Assembly: GCF_036323735.1 (NCBI RefSeq)
Contig: NC_086039.1
Coordinates: 157,217,627-157,281,626 of the forward strand
DNA from: Rattus norvegicus
Lineage: Eukaryota; Chordata; Mammalia; Rodentia; Muridae
Reading direction: 5' to 3'
Length of the DNA stretch: 64,000 nucleotides
The translations under genes were made by a program, and so were the position numbers. Of this stretch, positions 29,034 through 40,470 are shown piece by piece. The stretch's first letter is position 1; every line of letters starts with the position of its first letter. The notes under the pieces are model-generated. The model ran no database searches, was not told the origin of the DNA, and saw only the letters and a list, made by a program, of their open reading frames with translations.

Positions 29034-29957
29034 ATGGCTCAGTACAAGGGCGCTGCAAGTGAGGCGGGACGTGCCATGCACCTAATGAAGAAGAGAGAGA
29101 AGCAGCGTGAGCAAATGGAGCAGATGAAGCAGAGGATTGCAGAGGTGTGGGCCAGGCCGGGGCACCTCAGAGCTTGCGCTCTGCGCGGGCCCCCTGGCGG
29201 TCTCCTGCCACTTGTCTTTAGGAGACCTCAAGGCGGGCTAGGAGAGCCCGGAGGGCGGGCCTCGCGTTGGTGGCGAGACTTGCTGTGCATCTCTGGTAAC
29301 AGAAGTCAGCCGAGACAGTCTGATCTGTAAAATGGGCTCAGTGTTGATCCATGTCAGAGATTGAGAGCCACAGTCAGTGATTCTTGGTGAGACTCCCTGG
29401 CACTCCTCCTGAGTATAGAGCTACGTAGTTCATGTTCCTAGCCTTCCAATGCTTATTGGGAAGACCTCGCCTCCTGTGGAGAGGCACAGGGGTATGCCAC
29501 TGAGTCTCACTCATTACAGAGCCTTTAGCATTCCAGAATTCTAGAGCTTCTCCCAGGGCTTCTTCAGTGAGTGGTCACTGGATTCAGGGGCATGGTACCA
29601 AGCTGACCTCAGCTCGATTCTTTGGCAAGACTTCTGAAAAAGGCAGGGTCTTAGCTCTCCAGGTGAAAGCAGGCCCTGTCTGGGGAAGTGAGAAGCCAGA
29701 CCCCCAAACCACTCTAAAGATGGAGGTATTATCAACCCTCAGCTATGCTTGTATAGACACGTAGCCCTCCAACTCTAACCTCATTGCCTCAGTGGCAGCT
29801 GGAGGTATATCTCTGCTGGCTACTCATTTGGAAGTCCCTTCAGAGTACCTACAGGGCACTTACTAATATGGATCCAGGCTGAACAGTGGTCTTCTGGAAA
29901 GCTGCTGACAGCATCCTGGGCCAAAATGGAGAATTCCGGGGTTTGGACATTTTGATC

Positions 29958-29989
<32 letters not shown>

Positions 29990-32900
29990 GTTCTTTTTTT
30001 CGGAGCTGGGGACCGAACCCAGGGCCTTGCGCTTCCTAGGTAAGCGCTCTACCACTGAGCTAAATCCCCAGCCCCTCTTTTTTTTTTTTATTCCATTTAT
30101 CTCTTTCTGAAATCCCATGACTTGGGTCTCAGGAACTTCAGCTTAAAGACTGGGTAGGAAAAAGGCCCAAGGTGAGTAGGGTGGTGGCTACAGGCTACCG
30201 AGGGAGTACTAGTCCCTAGCAGGAAACCTGAAGGGGGGGTGCAGAGCAGTTCAGGGATGCCAAGGAAAGGACCTCGTTTAGTTCCTTTAGCCCTCCTAGC
30301 TTCATGGACTCCCCCACTCAGAGAAGGGAGGGTGTCTTTCTTCTAAGATCATATTATAGCATGTGTAGGCACAAATCTAGGACTAGGATCTAAGACCCAC
30401 AACCACTCTGTCACTTCCATAGTGCAGTGGTAGATGGTCCTCACTGATATGTCCCTCCTCTGCAGGAGAACATAATGAAATCTAACATTGACAAGAAGTT
30501 CTCTGCACACTATGATGCTGTGGAAGCAGAGCTCAAGTCCAGTACTGTGGGTGAGCAGGACACATGTACCACCTTCTTCCAGACCCAGGGGGGTCACTCC
30601 TTTGCTGGCCCTGGGTGACTAGCCTTTCCTCCATGTCTTCTTGCCTCACAGGTCTTGTGACCCTGAATGACATGAAGGCCAAACAGGAGGCACTGGTGAA
30701 GGAGCGAGAAAAGCAGTTGGCAAAAAAGGAACAGTCAAAGGAGCTACAGCTGTGAGTCCCCCATCCTCAGCAGCTCTCCCCTTACAGTGCAGCTTAGTGC
30801 TTGGGAACTCCTGGGGGTGGGTCAGGCTGTTCCCATTCCCATTCCACAGGGAGAACCCATTTCCTGCTTTGGGAGCAGTTGTGGTATCTATTGAGCTCCA
30901 CACTGGTTCTCACTTTCCAGGTTTATCTTTCTTTCTGTTCCTCTGTAAAGGTGGTGAGTCCTTTCTGAGCCCTTTCTTTTTACTGGGTGCCTGAACAGCC
31001 TGCATTGTCCCCATTCCTTTCTGTCCCATGCTTGATGTGTCATAATCAGAGTACTGCCCTTGAGCTTGAAGTACCTAGAGCAAATAGAATCCCTCTGGGG
31101 TGCTGGGGAGATCCAGCCTTTGCTGGGTGGACCCCATGCTAGGCACACAGTGGCTCTGGGTCAGGGAAGGGGCCTCAGGGCAGGAACATGGGGCATGATG
31201 GACACCCATGCCTTGGTAGGAAGCTAGAGAAGCTTCGAGAGAAGGAGCGCAAGAAGGAGGCCAAACGGAAGATCTCTAGCCTGTCCTTCACCTTGGAGGA
31301 AGAAGAGGAGGGAGGTGAAGAGGAAGAAGAGATGGCCATGTATGAGGAAGAACTGGAGAGGGAAGGTGAGACCACTGCCCACCAGAGCTCTTTTCTGGCA
31401 TTTGGACTGACATTTGGGCCAGCAAAGGAAGAAGCACACTCATTTTTTTTAGCTTCAGTCACCAGGAGACTGAATCAGAGCTAGGCTACTAGCTGCTGGT
31501 CTAAAAGGATTCAGAAGCTGTTCTTAGAGCACATAGGATAAACTGAGGAGGGGAGAATATAATCTGGACTAGAATTGCCTGCTAACACTTCCTGAAATAA
31601 GTCATGTATGGTAACTGCTCACCACAAGCAGCCACTGGGCAATGATTAATTTTGATTGGTAAATTTGATCTAACCTGCTGAAATTCTGTGTCTCCATATG
31701 CAGCCCTATGTATGCATATCTGTTTTGTTCCTGTCTGGGCCACAGGGTCAGTATGGACTCAAGACACTCAGAATTGCTGTTTTCCCTACAGTACAGGGGG
31801 AATTGCTATACTGCTCCCTTCCACCGTAATTTTAGCAGTACATTTAACCCAGCAGTATGTGAAATAATACCATTACACCTTGTTTAGCTAGATACATATT
31901 CAGTAGTGCTCAGGGGTATATATGGCAAGTAGTGTTTTGTTTACTTCATTTATTTTGAGACGGTCTCACGTAGCTTAAACTGGCTGTGATAGTTATCCTG
32001 CATCCACCTTAGGAGCTGTTCTGTGTTGCACAGTCTAATAGAAAGGTTGTCAGCCTCACTGTGTATTGCTGGTTTTTTTTTAGATAGTCTTATTATATAT
32101 CCTAGGCTGGCCTCCAAATTTCACTGCTCTTGCCTCAGCCTTCTGAGTGCTAGGATTACAGATGTGTGTCACATCATATAGTTCTCTGGAGCGTTTGAAA
32201 AGCACAGCCTGTTGTGTTTTCCCCTTCCATCTGGAGATTTCATTTTGGGGTCTTAGCAAGGACCTGGACACCCAAGGCCCTGACATTTTTGTTGTTGTTT
32301 AGTTCATGCTTACTATTTATCATCTATGTTGTTAGTTTTGTTTTTTGTTTGTTTTCTTTCTTTTTAAGAAAGGGTTTCTCTGTGGTTGTGGCATATCTGG
32401 CACTCAGTGGGTATAACAATCTGGGCTTAAGGGGTTGGGGATTTAGCTCAGTGGTAGAGCGCTTGCCTAGGAAGCGCAAGGCCCTGGGTTCGGTCCCCAG
32501 CTCCGAAAAAAAGAACCAAAATAAAAAAAAAAACCAATCTGGGCTTAAACTTAGATCTACCTGGCTCTAATCTTTAAAGTGCTGGGACTAATGGTACGTG
32601 CTACCATAGCTGTACAAGTCAGTAGATTTTTTTTTTTTTGGAGCTGGGGATCGAACCCAGGGCCTTGTGCTTGCTAGGCAAGCGCTCTACCACTGAGCTA
32701 AATCCCCAACCCCAAGTCAGTAGTTCTTTTTTTTTTTTTTTGGTTCTTTTTTTTTGGGAGCTGGGGACCGAACCCAGGGCCTTGCGCTTCCTAGGCAAGC
32801 GCTCTACCACTGAGCTAAATCCCCAACCCCAAGTCAGTAGTTCTTAAAGCAAGCTCCAAGAGCCTGAGAGACCTTATATAGGTTTATGAGATCAAAATCA

Positions 32901-33638
32901 TTTTCAGGCCAGGCACGGTGGTACACTGATCTTAGGACTTGGGAGACAGAGGCAGGCAAATCTCTGTGAGTTTGAGCCTACCCTGCTCTACATAGAGAGT
33001 TCCAGGACAGCCAGGGCTACATAAATGTGATTATGTCTAAAAACAAACCCAAAGAATTATTTTCTGAAAATTAAGATGTTCTTTGTCTTGTTTGCTTCAG
33101 AGATCACCACAAAGAAAAAGAAATTGGGGAAGAACCCTGATGTGGATACAAGCTTCTTGCCTGACCGGGATCGGGAGGTAAAAACTGCCTGGCCCTGGTA
33201 CTGACTTTGGTATTAATCATGAACTTGGTGGAGATGCTGGCCCAGGAATAGGTTAATGCTGCGCCTAGAACAGCCCTGAATCTCATCTTTTCTCCATTTT
33301 GCCTTAGGAGGAGGAGAATCGGCTTCGGGAAGAGCTGCGCCAGGAATGGGAAGCCAAGCAAGAAAAAATCAAGAGTGAGTGCTATAGCTACATATGGTGG
33401 CTTGGCCTGTCACCCAGCACTCAGGAGACTGAGGCAAGAGAGTCTGAAATTTAAGGTCATCTTTAGCTACATGGCTAGTTTGAAACCCAATTGTGTGGTC
33501 CAGTGTTGGGCAGTGAAAGAACAGGGCTAAGGCCCAAACAGTTTTCTTGCAAATACCCCAAGGAATGTACCTATGTACACCAAAGAAACTCTAAGCTCAG
33601 ATCTGGAGACCAAGAGACAACTCATTTTGTTTTGTTTG

Positions 33639-33669
<31 letters not shown>

Positions 33670-35715
33670 GGAACAGGGTTTTTCTATGTAGCTGTAGCTA
33701 TCCTATAACCCACTCTATAGACCAGGTTGGCCTTGAATTTAGGGATCTGCCTGCCTCTGCCTCTCTCTCTCTGCCTCTGCCTCCAGAGTGCTGAGATTAA
33801 ATGCTTGCAGTACCACCTGGCTAAGGCAATTTTTCTTTGTAGGTGAAGAGATTGAAATCACCTTTAGTTACTGGGATGGCTCTGGGCACCGGCGCACTGT
33901 TAAGGTAGGCAGTAGAAGGCCTTCCTTGGCTTGAATTCAATAGAAAGTAACTGAAAATCTTGACTTGGGAAACTCTGGGGTAGCAGAGTTGATCTCTGCT
34001 TTCTTGGGAGCATTTCTTTGGCCTATTGTTTGTCCTTCTCAACTCGAAGTATACCTACTTCTGCAGATGAAGAAGGGCAACACCATGCAGCAGTTCCTGC
34101 AGAAAGCACTAGAGATCTTGCGGAAAGACTTCAGTGAGCTCAGGTGAGCACAGTATGCACTATGTATGCCTGTGCTGTGCATCTGTAAAGAGCCTGTTTT
34201 CCCAGCCAGGGTATCAGACAACCCTGCTGACTGCTCCACAGCTGGAAAGATGCAATTCTGGGCACTGTACGCCTCAAAGAGAAGAGCTATGCTCCTTTTT
34301 CTTTTTCTTTTTCTTTCTTTTTTTTTTTTTTTTTGGTTCTTTTTTTCGGAGCTGGGGACCGAACCCAGGGCCTTGCGCTTCCCAGGCAAGTGCTCTACCA
34401 CTGAGCTAAATCCCCAGCCCCTTCTTTTTTTTTAAGATTTATTAATTTATTATATATAAGTACACTGTAGCTGTCTTCAGACACATCAGAAGAGGACATC
34501 TGATCTCTTTGCAAATGGTTGTGAGCCACCATGTGGTTGCTGGGAATTGAACTCACGACGTCTGGGAGAGCAGTGGGGGCTCTTAACTGCTGAGCCATCT
34601 TTCCAGCCCTGAGCCATCTCTCCAGCCCCTGTGCTCCTTTTTCTTACCTTCTTGCTGTAGAGAGCTTAGGTGCAATGGTTCAGCTTCCCTTAAACTATAA
34701 TGCCTAAAGCACTGTGGCTACCACTTCCTGGCCCCTTTTGCCAACTCTGATGACTTCCAGTTGCTCATCCTCTCCAATTGCTCCCTTAGGTCAGCAGGAG
34801 TGGAACAGCTCATGTACATCAAGGAGGATTTAATCATCCCCCATGTGAGTTCCTTCAACCCTGGGTCATGCACTCTGTGGTTTCATAGGAGAGTTACCAT
34901 ACTGCTCTGCACTCTTCCAGGGCTGGTGGATGCAGTGCTACCTGCAGGTAGGGGTCTAGAGAATAGTGGGTAATAGAACCCTAGATAGATAATCAAGCTG
35001 GTCTTTCTCATCCTCTGCTCCTAGCATCACAGCTTCTATGACTTCATTGTTACCAAGGCGCGAGGAAAAAGTGGTGAGTGATTCTAGCTTAGTTTACCTT
35101 ATAACTTGCTCCAACATATTGGGAAGGGCAATAGCATGGCCTTGAGCTTACTACTTCTCTCCTATAGGGCCACTCTTCAACTTTGATGTTCATGATGATG
35201 TTCGACTGCTCAGTGATGCCACTGTGGAAAAGGATGAGGTATGATAGTACCATGGTACTGGTCAGGCAAAGGTGCCCTGAACCAGTCTGGGGTTAACCTT
35301 AAGGAAAAGTCACAGGAAGGCAAGGTCAGGTAAGATGGCCCTGATTTACAACCTTCATTCCTCAGTCACATGCAGGCAAAGTGGTGCTGAGGAGCTGGTA
35401 TGAGAAGAACAAACACATTTTTCCTGCTAGTCGCTGGGAGCCCTATGACCCAGAGAAGAAATGGGACAAGTACACGGTAAGAAGACAGGGAAGGCAGGCA
35501 GTAAGGTCAGGTCCTGGTAAGGCACTACTTAGTGGTCCTGGTGCTGGACTGAGAGTAGGTGTCATCCTGGTTCTCAGTGATCCAGCAATCATCCTGTTAT
35601 GAAACTAGAAATAACTAATATTACATGGTGGCACATCCTGTAATTTCACCACTAGGAAGGTTGAGGCAAGAAGAGCCCAAGTTCCAGCCACCCAGGCTAC
35701 ATAGTAAGACTCTCG

Positions 35716-35754
<39 letters not shown>

Positions 35755-35860
35755 GGGGGGTAGGGAATAGGGTGATATGCTAACCTACCCTGCTTATTAT
35801 ATTTCTTGGCTTTCATTCCTTATCACATATGTCCCCTTTTCCTCACACCAGATCCGGTGA
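29034..35860 (+). CDS. Fam50a: FAM50A (XAP5), nuclear splicing-associated protein, 13 coding exons, 339 aa
   Basis: Nuclear protein of the XAP5 family that associates with spliceosomes; human missense variants cause an X-linked intellectual disability syndrome (Armfield type; known). Exons: 29034-29144, 30466-30550, 30652-30751, 31220-31365, 33101-33177, 33308-33374, 33843-33904, 34067-34143, 34790-34844, 35025-35073, 35168-35238, 35366-35476, 35852-35860; 1020 nt, all GT-AG. The N-terminal third is a charged helical, coiled-coil-like region (MKKREKQREQMEQMKQR). Basic KLEKLREKERKKEAKRK (residues 100-116) is followed by an acidic run of Glu/Gly at 125-136, then a KKKK cluster at 152-155 that may act in nuclear import. 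The conserved XAP5 domain follows (EEIEITFSYWDGSGHRRTVK onward) and ends in YDPEKKWDKYTIR. The last coding exon supplies only Ile, Arg and the stop. Introns 1 and 4 hold young ID elements; exons are intact. Confidence 0.97.
29145..30465 (+). other. Fam50a intron 1
   Basis: Mostly unique 1.3 kb intron, GC-rich at its start, with one antisense ID element near 29960-30080. Confidence 0.75.
29962..30076 (-). repeat. ID element
   Basis: Antisense ID (cggagctggggaccgaaccc through gctaaatccccagcccc) with an unusually long T tail at its left. The flanks ccctctttttt occur on both sides and are the likely target duplication, blurred by the T run. Confidence 0.9.
32431..32534 (+). repeat. ID element splitting a B1
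   Basis: Near-consensus ID in plus orientation with tail aaaaaaagaaccaaaataaa. It has a 14-bp perfect target duplication, caatctgggcttaa, at 32417-32430 and 32535-32548. B1-like antisense sequence continues on both sides, so the ID is younger. Confidence 0.95.
32626..32713 (-). repeat. ID element (first of a tandem pair)
   Basis: Antisense ID flanked by aagtcagtag at 32616-32625 and 32714-32723. It differs at scattered bases (ggatcgaaccc, ccttgtgcttgctagg) from its neighbour and ends in a simple T tail. Confidence 0.93.
32724..32830 (-). repeat. ID element (second of a tandem pair)
   Basis: Antisense ID immediately following the first, flanked by aagtcagtag at 32714-32723 and 32831-32840; the match extends to aagtcagtagttct (14 bp). 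Its tail has the form of a T run, ggttc, then another T run, unlike its neighbour. Confidence 0.93.
33375..33842 (+). other. Fam50a intron 6 with B1 pieces and (TTTTG)n
   Basis: A short plus-orientation B1-like piece (about 33385-33490) is followed by unique sequence, then a (TTTTG)n run at about 33627-33666 that is the tail of an antisense B1 (about 33670-33825). Confidence 0.7.
34290..34421 (-). repeat. ID element inside a B2 insertion
   Basis: Antisense ID (cggagctggggaccgaaccc through gctaaatccccagcccc) placed in the T-rich tail side of the adjoining antisense B2. The composite is bounded by tgctcctttttctt at about 34290-34303 and again at about 34632-34645. Confidence 0.88.
34427..34628 (-). 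repeat. B2-type SINE with duplicated end
   Basis: Antisense B2 (gatttattaatttatt tail, cttcagacacatcagaagag, gagccaccatgtgg). Its terminal block is present twice in tandem: gagccatctttccagccct and gagccatctctccagccc. Confidence 0.9.
35600..35765. repeat. B1-like remnant with (CA)n and poly-G
   Basis: Plus-orientation degenerate B1 in Fam50a intron 12 whose tail became (CA)n at 35717-35752, followed by eight or more G residues. Confidence 0.85.
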
Positions 35861-36025
35861 GCATCCAAAAGTGGGCATGACCTTGGCTCTCTCCAGCGTG
35901 TCCCCATGTCTCCAGGGCTCCAGGTGACCATGGCAGAGCACTCTGGGAGTATGGTAGTTGCTATTCCCTGACTTGATGTTGTCATTACTGCTTTTCCCTT
36001 TTACAATAAAAAAGTTCACATGTTG
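35861..36025 (+). other. Fam50a: Fam50a 3' UTR
   Basis: Short 3' UTR of about 165 bases with a canonical AATAAA near its end. Confidence 0.8.
36005..36010 (+). promoter_or_regulatory. Fam50a: Fam50a polyadenylation signal (AATAAA)
   Basis: Canonical hexamer in ttacaataaaaaagttc, followed by a GT-rich stretch (catgttggagttggag). Confidence 0.8.
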
Positions 36026-36298
36026 GAGTTGGAGTGCCTGCATTATAAGAACCTGTACTTTATTTTATAGCATATTTGTGTTGGGGGGAGGCATATAAAG
36101 ACCAGAAGGCAACCTCGGTTGTCATTCTGTTGTCCAACTTTTTTGTTATTTGATAAGAGTATCTTTTACTGGCCTGGAACTTGCCAAGTATACTAGGATG
36201 GCAGGTTGGTGAACGCCATGGAGCCACTTGTCTCTACCTCTTCAGTGTTGAAATTGCACATGTATACCATCAGTGTTGGGCTTTAGAAAATATGGATT

Positions 36299-36478
36299 CT
36301 GGGGCTGGGGAGATGGCTCAGTGGTTAAGAGCACTGACTATCCTTCCAGAGGCCCTGAGTTCAATTCTCATCAACCACATGGTGGCTCACAACCATCTGT
36401 AATGGGATCCAATGCTCTCTTCTGGTGTGTCTGAGGACAGCAAGTGTTCTCACATAAAATAAATAATTCTTTAAAAAA
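36299..36478 (+). repeat. B2-type SINE
   Basis: Full-length plus-orientation B2 from ggggctggggagatggctca to an A-rich tail (aaataaataattctttaaaa). Confidence 0.92.
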
Positions 36479-37586
36479 TAAGGATTCTGGGGATTAAACT
36501 CATAATCCCATGTTTGCAAAGCAAACAGCTTTATCAACTGAGCTATCTCCTAAGCTGCAAAACATTTTTGAAATAATATTTATAGAATATTTTGGTCATT
36601 TTACCAGGTGTGTGGTGTATATATACAGTCCTAGCACTTGGGAGGTAAAAGCAGGAAGATCATGAGTTTGAGATTAGCCTGGGTTGCACAGCAAGTTCCA
36701 TGCCAGCCTGAGCTATGGAGTAAGATCCTGTGTCAACCTCTTCCATAGACCATACCAAAGGATTCTTCATTTCACCCATTCATTTTATTTTATTTTATTT
36801 TTTGAGACAGGTTCTCTTGACATAGTCGTACCAGTCCTAGAACTTACTCTGTAGACCAGGTTAGCCTCAAACTCAGATCTACCTGCCTTTGCCTTCTAAG
36901 TGCTGGGATTAAAGGCATGCACCACCACTGCCTAGCTATGCTGTTCTTTAATATGAGGACAAATCCTCAGGCTTAGATAGGGCTTTGGAATGGAAAGGGA
37001 ATACTTATTTAAGCCTCCTTTCAGGTCCTTGTGTCCTGTTGTGTTTCCTAGATGCTTTTCCCATAGAGTCTTGGCTAAACAAACTCTCCCAGCTTTTCTC
37101 CCTAGTCCCAACACTCACGGCTGCTATGGGTCCTTGAAGTCACTGTTAAATTGCCACATCCATGTCTAGCCTGCTCAGTCTGCATAGTCAGTGTTACAGC
37201 TTCAGGGGCAGAATCCAGCTAGGGGTGGGCAGTGTGCCTCAATCTCTAGTACCAGTGGCCCTGACATTTCAATGTCCAGTTCTCTGGCCTGCTTGGAAAG
37301 CGTGAAGGTCAGCTGAGATTCCCTTCCTTGTTTAAAGCCGGGTGCTTGTTTGTGCTGTGGAGAGCACTTTGTTTCTCTGCAAGTACAAATATCTGATGGT
37401 ACGATGTGAGTTTGCTATGATTGGAGGAGACCTTGCTGCTAGCTAGAAGCTCTTATGTCCTTGACCCTTTACCTATGGTAGAGATGTCTGATATCACTTG
37501 GAAGAGGACAGAGGGTAGAGTAGGTCAAGGTACCTTAGGGGGAACACTGAAGTAGGTAGCTAGACCTTATCTAATACTCCAGATAT

Positions 37587-37922
37587 ATGCTGGTGGGAGC
37601 CCTGGATGAGAATTTTCTAGTCCTTTGTACCAACTCCAATCTGCTTTTTGAGAACCCATCAGAAAAGAAGGTACTGTGGGGAGAGTTCCCTCTCTGCTAT
37701 CTCATCCGAGTATTAATGCCTCAGGTTCCTTCTTCAGCCCCTGAAGTCCCTGAACTCTACAGTCTCATAGATCTGAGGCCCAGGGGACTCTTGAGCCAGG
37801 GTAAATTATACTTAGATAGGAACTACCTCTATCTAGTCCTGCATCTTCTGGAAAAAGAAATCCTTGAAGTTCAATCCCTAGCCTTTATGGGGAAGGATCT
37901 ATTTCCTGGAAACAACCTGTAG
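37587..37922 (+). other. Unassigned 111-codon open reading frame
   Basis: ATG-started frame in one of the few repeat-free parts of the spacer. The predicted product begins MLVGALDENFLVLC and ends GKDLFPGNNL. It is Leu-rich, with no signal peptide, membrane span or domain I recognise. A possible splice acceptor (ctccag) lies 5 bases before the ATG. No promoter or poly(A) context supports it. It may be a chance frame; I do not call it a gene. Confidence 0.15.
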
Positions 37923-37990
37923 TGCCTGGGAAGTCCTTAGGGTCAAGAGTAAAAGGATGAGGGTCTGTAAGGAAAAAAGAGGCCACTTTT

Positions 37991-38279
37991 GAGCTGGAGA
38001 GATGGCTTGGTGGTTAAGAACACTGACTGCGGTTGGGGATTTAGCTCAGTGGTAGAGCGCTTGCCTAGGAAGCGCAAGGCCTTGGGTTCGGTCCCCAGCT
38101 CCGAAAAAAAAAAAAAAAAAAAAAAAGAACACTGACTGCTCTTCCAGAGGTCCTGAGTTCAATTCTCAGCAACCACATGGTGGCTCATAACCATCTGTAA
38201 TGGGATCTGGCACCCTCTTCTGGTGTGTAGGCATATATGCAGGCAGAACACTGCACACAATAAATAAGTCTTTTTTTTA
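37991..38279 (+). repeat. B2-type SINE split by an ID
   Basis: The plus-orientation B2 starts at gagctggagagatggcttgg, is interrupted after the actgactgc block and resumes at 38140 (tcttccagaggtcctgagtt) to its A-rich tail. Confidence 0.92.
38031..38124 (+). repeat. ID element inside the B2
   Basis: Near-consensus plus-orientation ID with a long pure A tail. It has a 15-bp perfect target duplication, aagaacactgactgc, at 38016-38030 and 38125-38139. Confidence 0.96.
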
Positions 38280-38329
38280 AAAAGAGGCCACTTTTTGTTT
38301 GTTTTTTTTGAGAGTTTTGTATTTTTAAG

Positions 38330-38470
38330 GTTTATTTATGTATGTGAGTACACTGTAGCTGACTTCAGACACACTAGAGGAGGGCATCAGATCCCATTAC
38401 AGATGGCTGTGAGCCACCATGTGTTATCTTGGAATTGAACTCAGGACCTCTGAGCCATCTCTCCAGCCCC
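38330..38470 (-). repeat. B2-type SINE, slightly shortened
   Basis: Antisense B2 lacking the agagcagtcagtgctcttaa block between ggacctct and gagccatctctccagccc, so internally deleted by about 35 bp. Confidence 0.85.
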
Positions 38471-39801
38471 AAGACAGGGTCTTTTTATGTAGCCATGGCT
38501 ATCATGGGACTCACCGTGTAGACCATGCTGGCCTCAAAGTCACAAAGAGCCACCTGTCTCTGCCTCCTGAGTGCTGAGATCAAATAAGTCACATCAACAT
38601 GCCTGGCTAGAGAGGTCATATTCTTGTGGCCAATGAAGACACAGAATGCTATTCCATGGTGGAACACAAGATTCCTTTGTCTGAAATGTTGGGCTCTATT
38701 AGTTACATTCCTTGTTGCATTATAATTCCTGACAGAAGCTACTTATGGAAGGGGCTGGAGAGATGGGAGAGAAGGCTCAGTACTTCATATTAGCTGCTCT
38801 TCCAAAGAACTGGGCTTCTATTCCAATTACCCACATGGCAGCTTACAACTCTGGAGTTCTAGTTCAGGGGATCAGACATCTTCACATATGTGCAGGCAAA
38901 AATAGCAATGCACATAATTTTTTTAAAGGAAGGAGGGGTTTATTTTGGCTCACAATTTGGTGGTGTCCATCATGGCAGAGAAAGCATAGTGGCAGGAACT
39001 TGAGGTGGTCACATTGCATATTGCACAGGAAGCAGGGAAAGGTGAAAGCTGGTACTCAGCTTAGTTCCTTCTTTTATTTATTCTGGGACTCTGGCCCATA
39101 GTATGGTGCTACCTATACCCACAAAGGGAGGTTTCCTACCTCACTTGATCTTGTAAGTCTAGAATCTAGACTCTAGATCCTGAAAAGTTGACAACATTAA
39201 CCATCAGAGAGGCCAAACTGGAAGAGTAGAACTAGAGGGGCCAGTTCCTCAGATTCCTGTGCTGTGGCTACTGGGGTTTAACTGTCTCTACATGAGCTTA
39301 ATTCTTGGAGGCTGGTGCTGGCCTGAGGAGAGTTTACTAGGTGTGACCCAGTCTCAGAGGTCCTTGTGAGGTTCTCTGAGATAAATAGAGTTCAGAAGAG
39401 AACAGAGAGGACTGCAGAATGAAGTAGAGGAGCTACCAGGAGATGTCATTCAATGTTCTAGAAATTTATGAGTTCATGAAGAAACAGGTGTGGTAGGTTT
39501 GGAGTGTATACAGAGGTAGTACAGTGAGAAGGGAGGCTATTGGTTTCCTGCTTGCTTAGGTTTCATTCCCGTGTTTCTTTTTTTCTCCTGTTCTATTTCT
39601 TTTGCAGTACTGGACGTTCTTTGAGCGTACTCTGCCACTAAGTAACACTCTCATCCCTTATTCCCTATCACTCGTGTGCAACAAAGAAATGAAAAATTAA
39701 TCAAAATGATGGGGCCTTTTTGGCATAAGGGTATCACTGACATGTAGCATGATATGAGATTATAGGAAGTTGTGGACAGGAGAATTAAGAATTTGAGGCT
39801 A

Positions 39802-40004
39802 GGGCTGGAGAGATGGCTCAGTGGTTAAGAGCTCCGACTGCTCTTCAAGAGGTCCTGAGTTCAATGTCCAGAAACCACATGGTGGCTCACAACCATCTGT
39901 AATGGAATCTGATGCTCTCTTCTGGTGTGTCTGAAGACAGCTACAGTGCACTCACTCTACAGTATACTCACATACGTAAAATAAATAAAAATCTTTAAAA
40001 AAAA
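39802..40004 (+). repeat. B2-type SINE
   Basis: Full-length plus-orientation B2 (gggctggagagatggctcag to aaaatctttaaaaaaaag). The words agaatttgaggctag flank both sides (about 39789 and 40004), a clear target duplication. Confidence 0.93.
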
Positions 40005-40396
40005 GAATTTGAGGCTAGCATGGGCTGCAAAGCATTACCCTATCTTACAAGGAAAGAGCCAGGGGATAGGGGAGAGAGGAATAAAGGTCTGGAAAGTGGG
40101 ATGATATTCAAAGAACAAGAAGCCATTAGGTAGATTTAGCAGTGCACACAGAATTCCAGAACTAGGGAGATAGAGATGGGAGGATTAGAAGTTTAAGGTC
40201 ATCCTTAGTTACATGGTAGGTTTGAGGACAACCTGAGCTACAGGAGACCCTGTCTCAAACACCAAATAAAACAATGAAATCCAGAATCATGTAGGAGACA
40301 CTGCTAGGTGTGTCTGTGAGGGTGTTTTTAGAGACATTTAACTGAAGAGGAAAGACCTGCCATGAATATGGGCAGCACCATCCCCTTGGTGCGTAA

Positions 40397-40420
40397 AAAA
40401 TTAAACTAAGAGAAAGAAAG

Positions 40421-40470
<50 letters not shown>

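Larger units (their letters stand above)
31366..33100 (+). other. Fam50a intron 4 with stacked SINEs
   Basis: The unique first 550 bases are followed by degenerate B1 pieces in minus orientation (about 31950-32020, 32080-32170, 32368-32610), three ID elements listed separately, and a plus-orientation B1 at about 32905-33050. Confidence 0.75.

Noticed and set aside
32431..32505. tRNA gene-like sequence (A-box/B-box words tagctcagtggtagagc and ggttcggtcccc), repeated at a dozen places
   Set aside because: These are ID SINEs derived from a tRNA-like RNA: they carry A-rich tails and target-site duplications, lack a proper acceptor stem, and occur in many near-identical copies.
32619..32847. Repeated peptide phrases such as ERLPRKRKALGS and GTEPRALRFLGK in several frames
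   Set aside because: They are translations of ID elements in both orientations, not a protein family.
39160..39185. Short near-palindrome of tctaga words
   Set aside because: A few overlapping copies of a 6-mer; too short and imperfect to claim structure or function.
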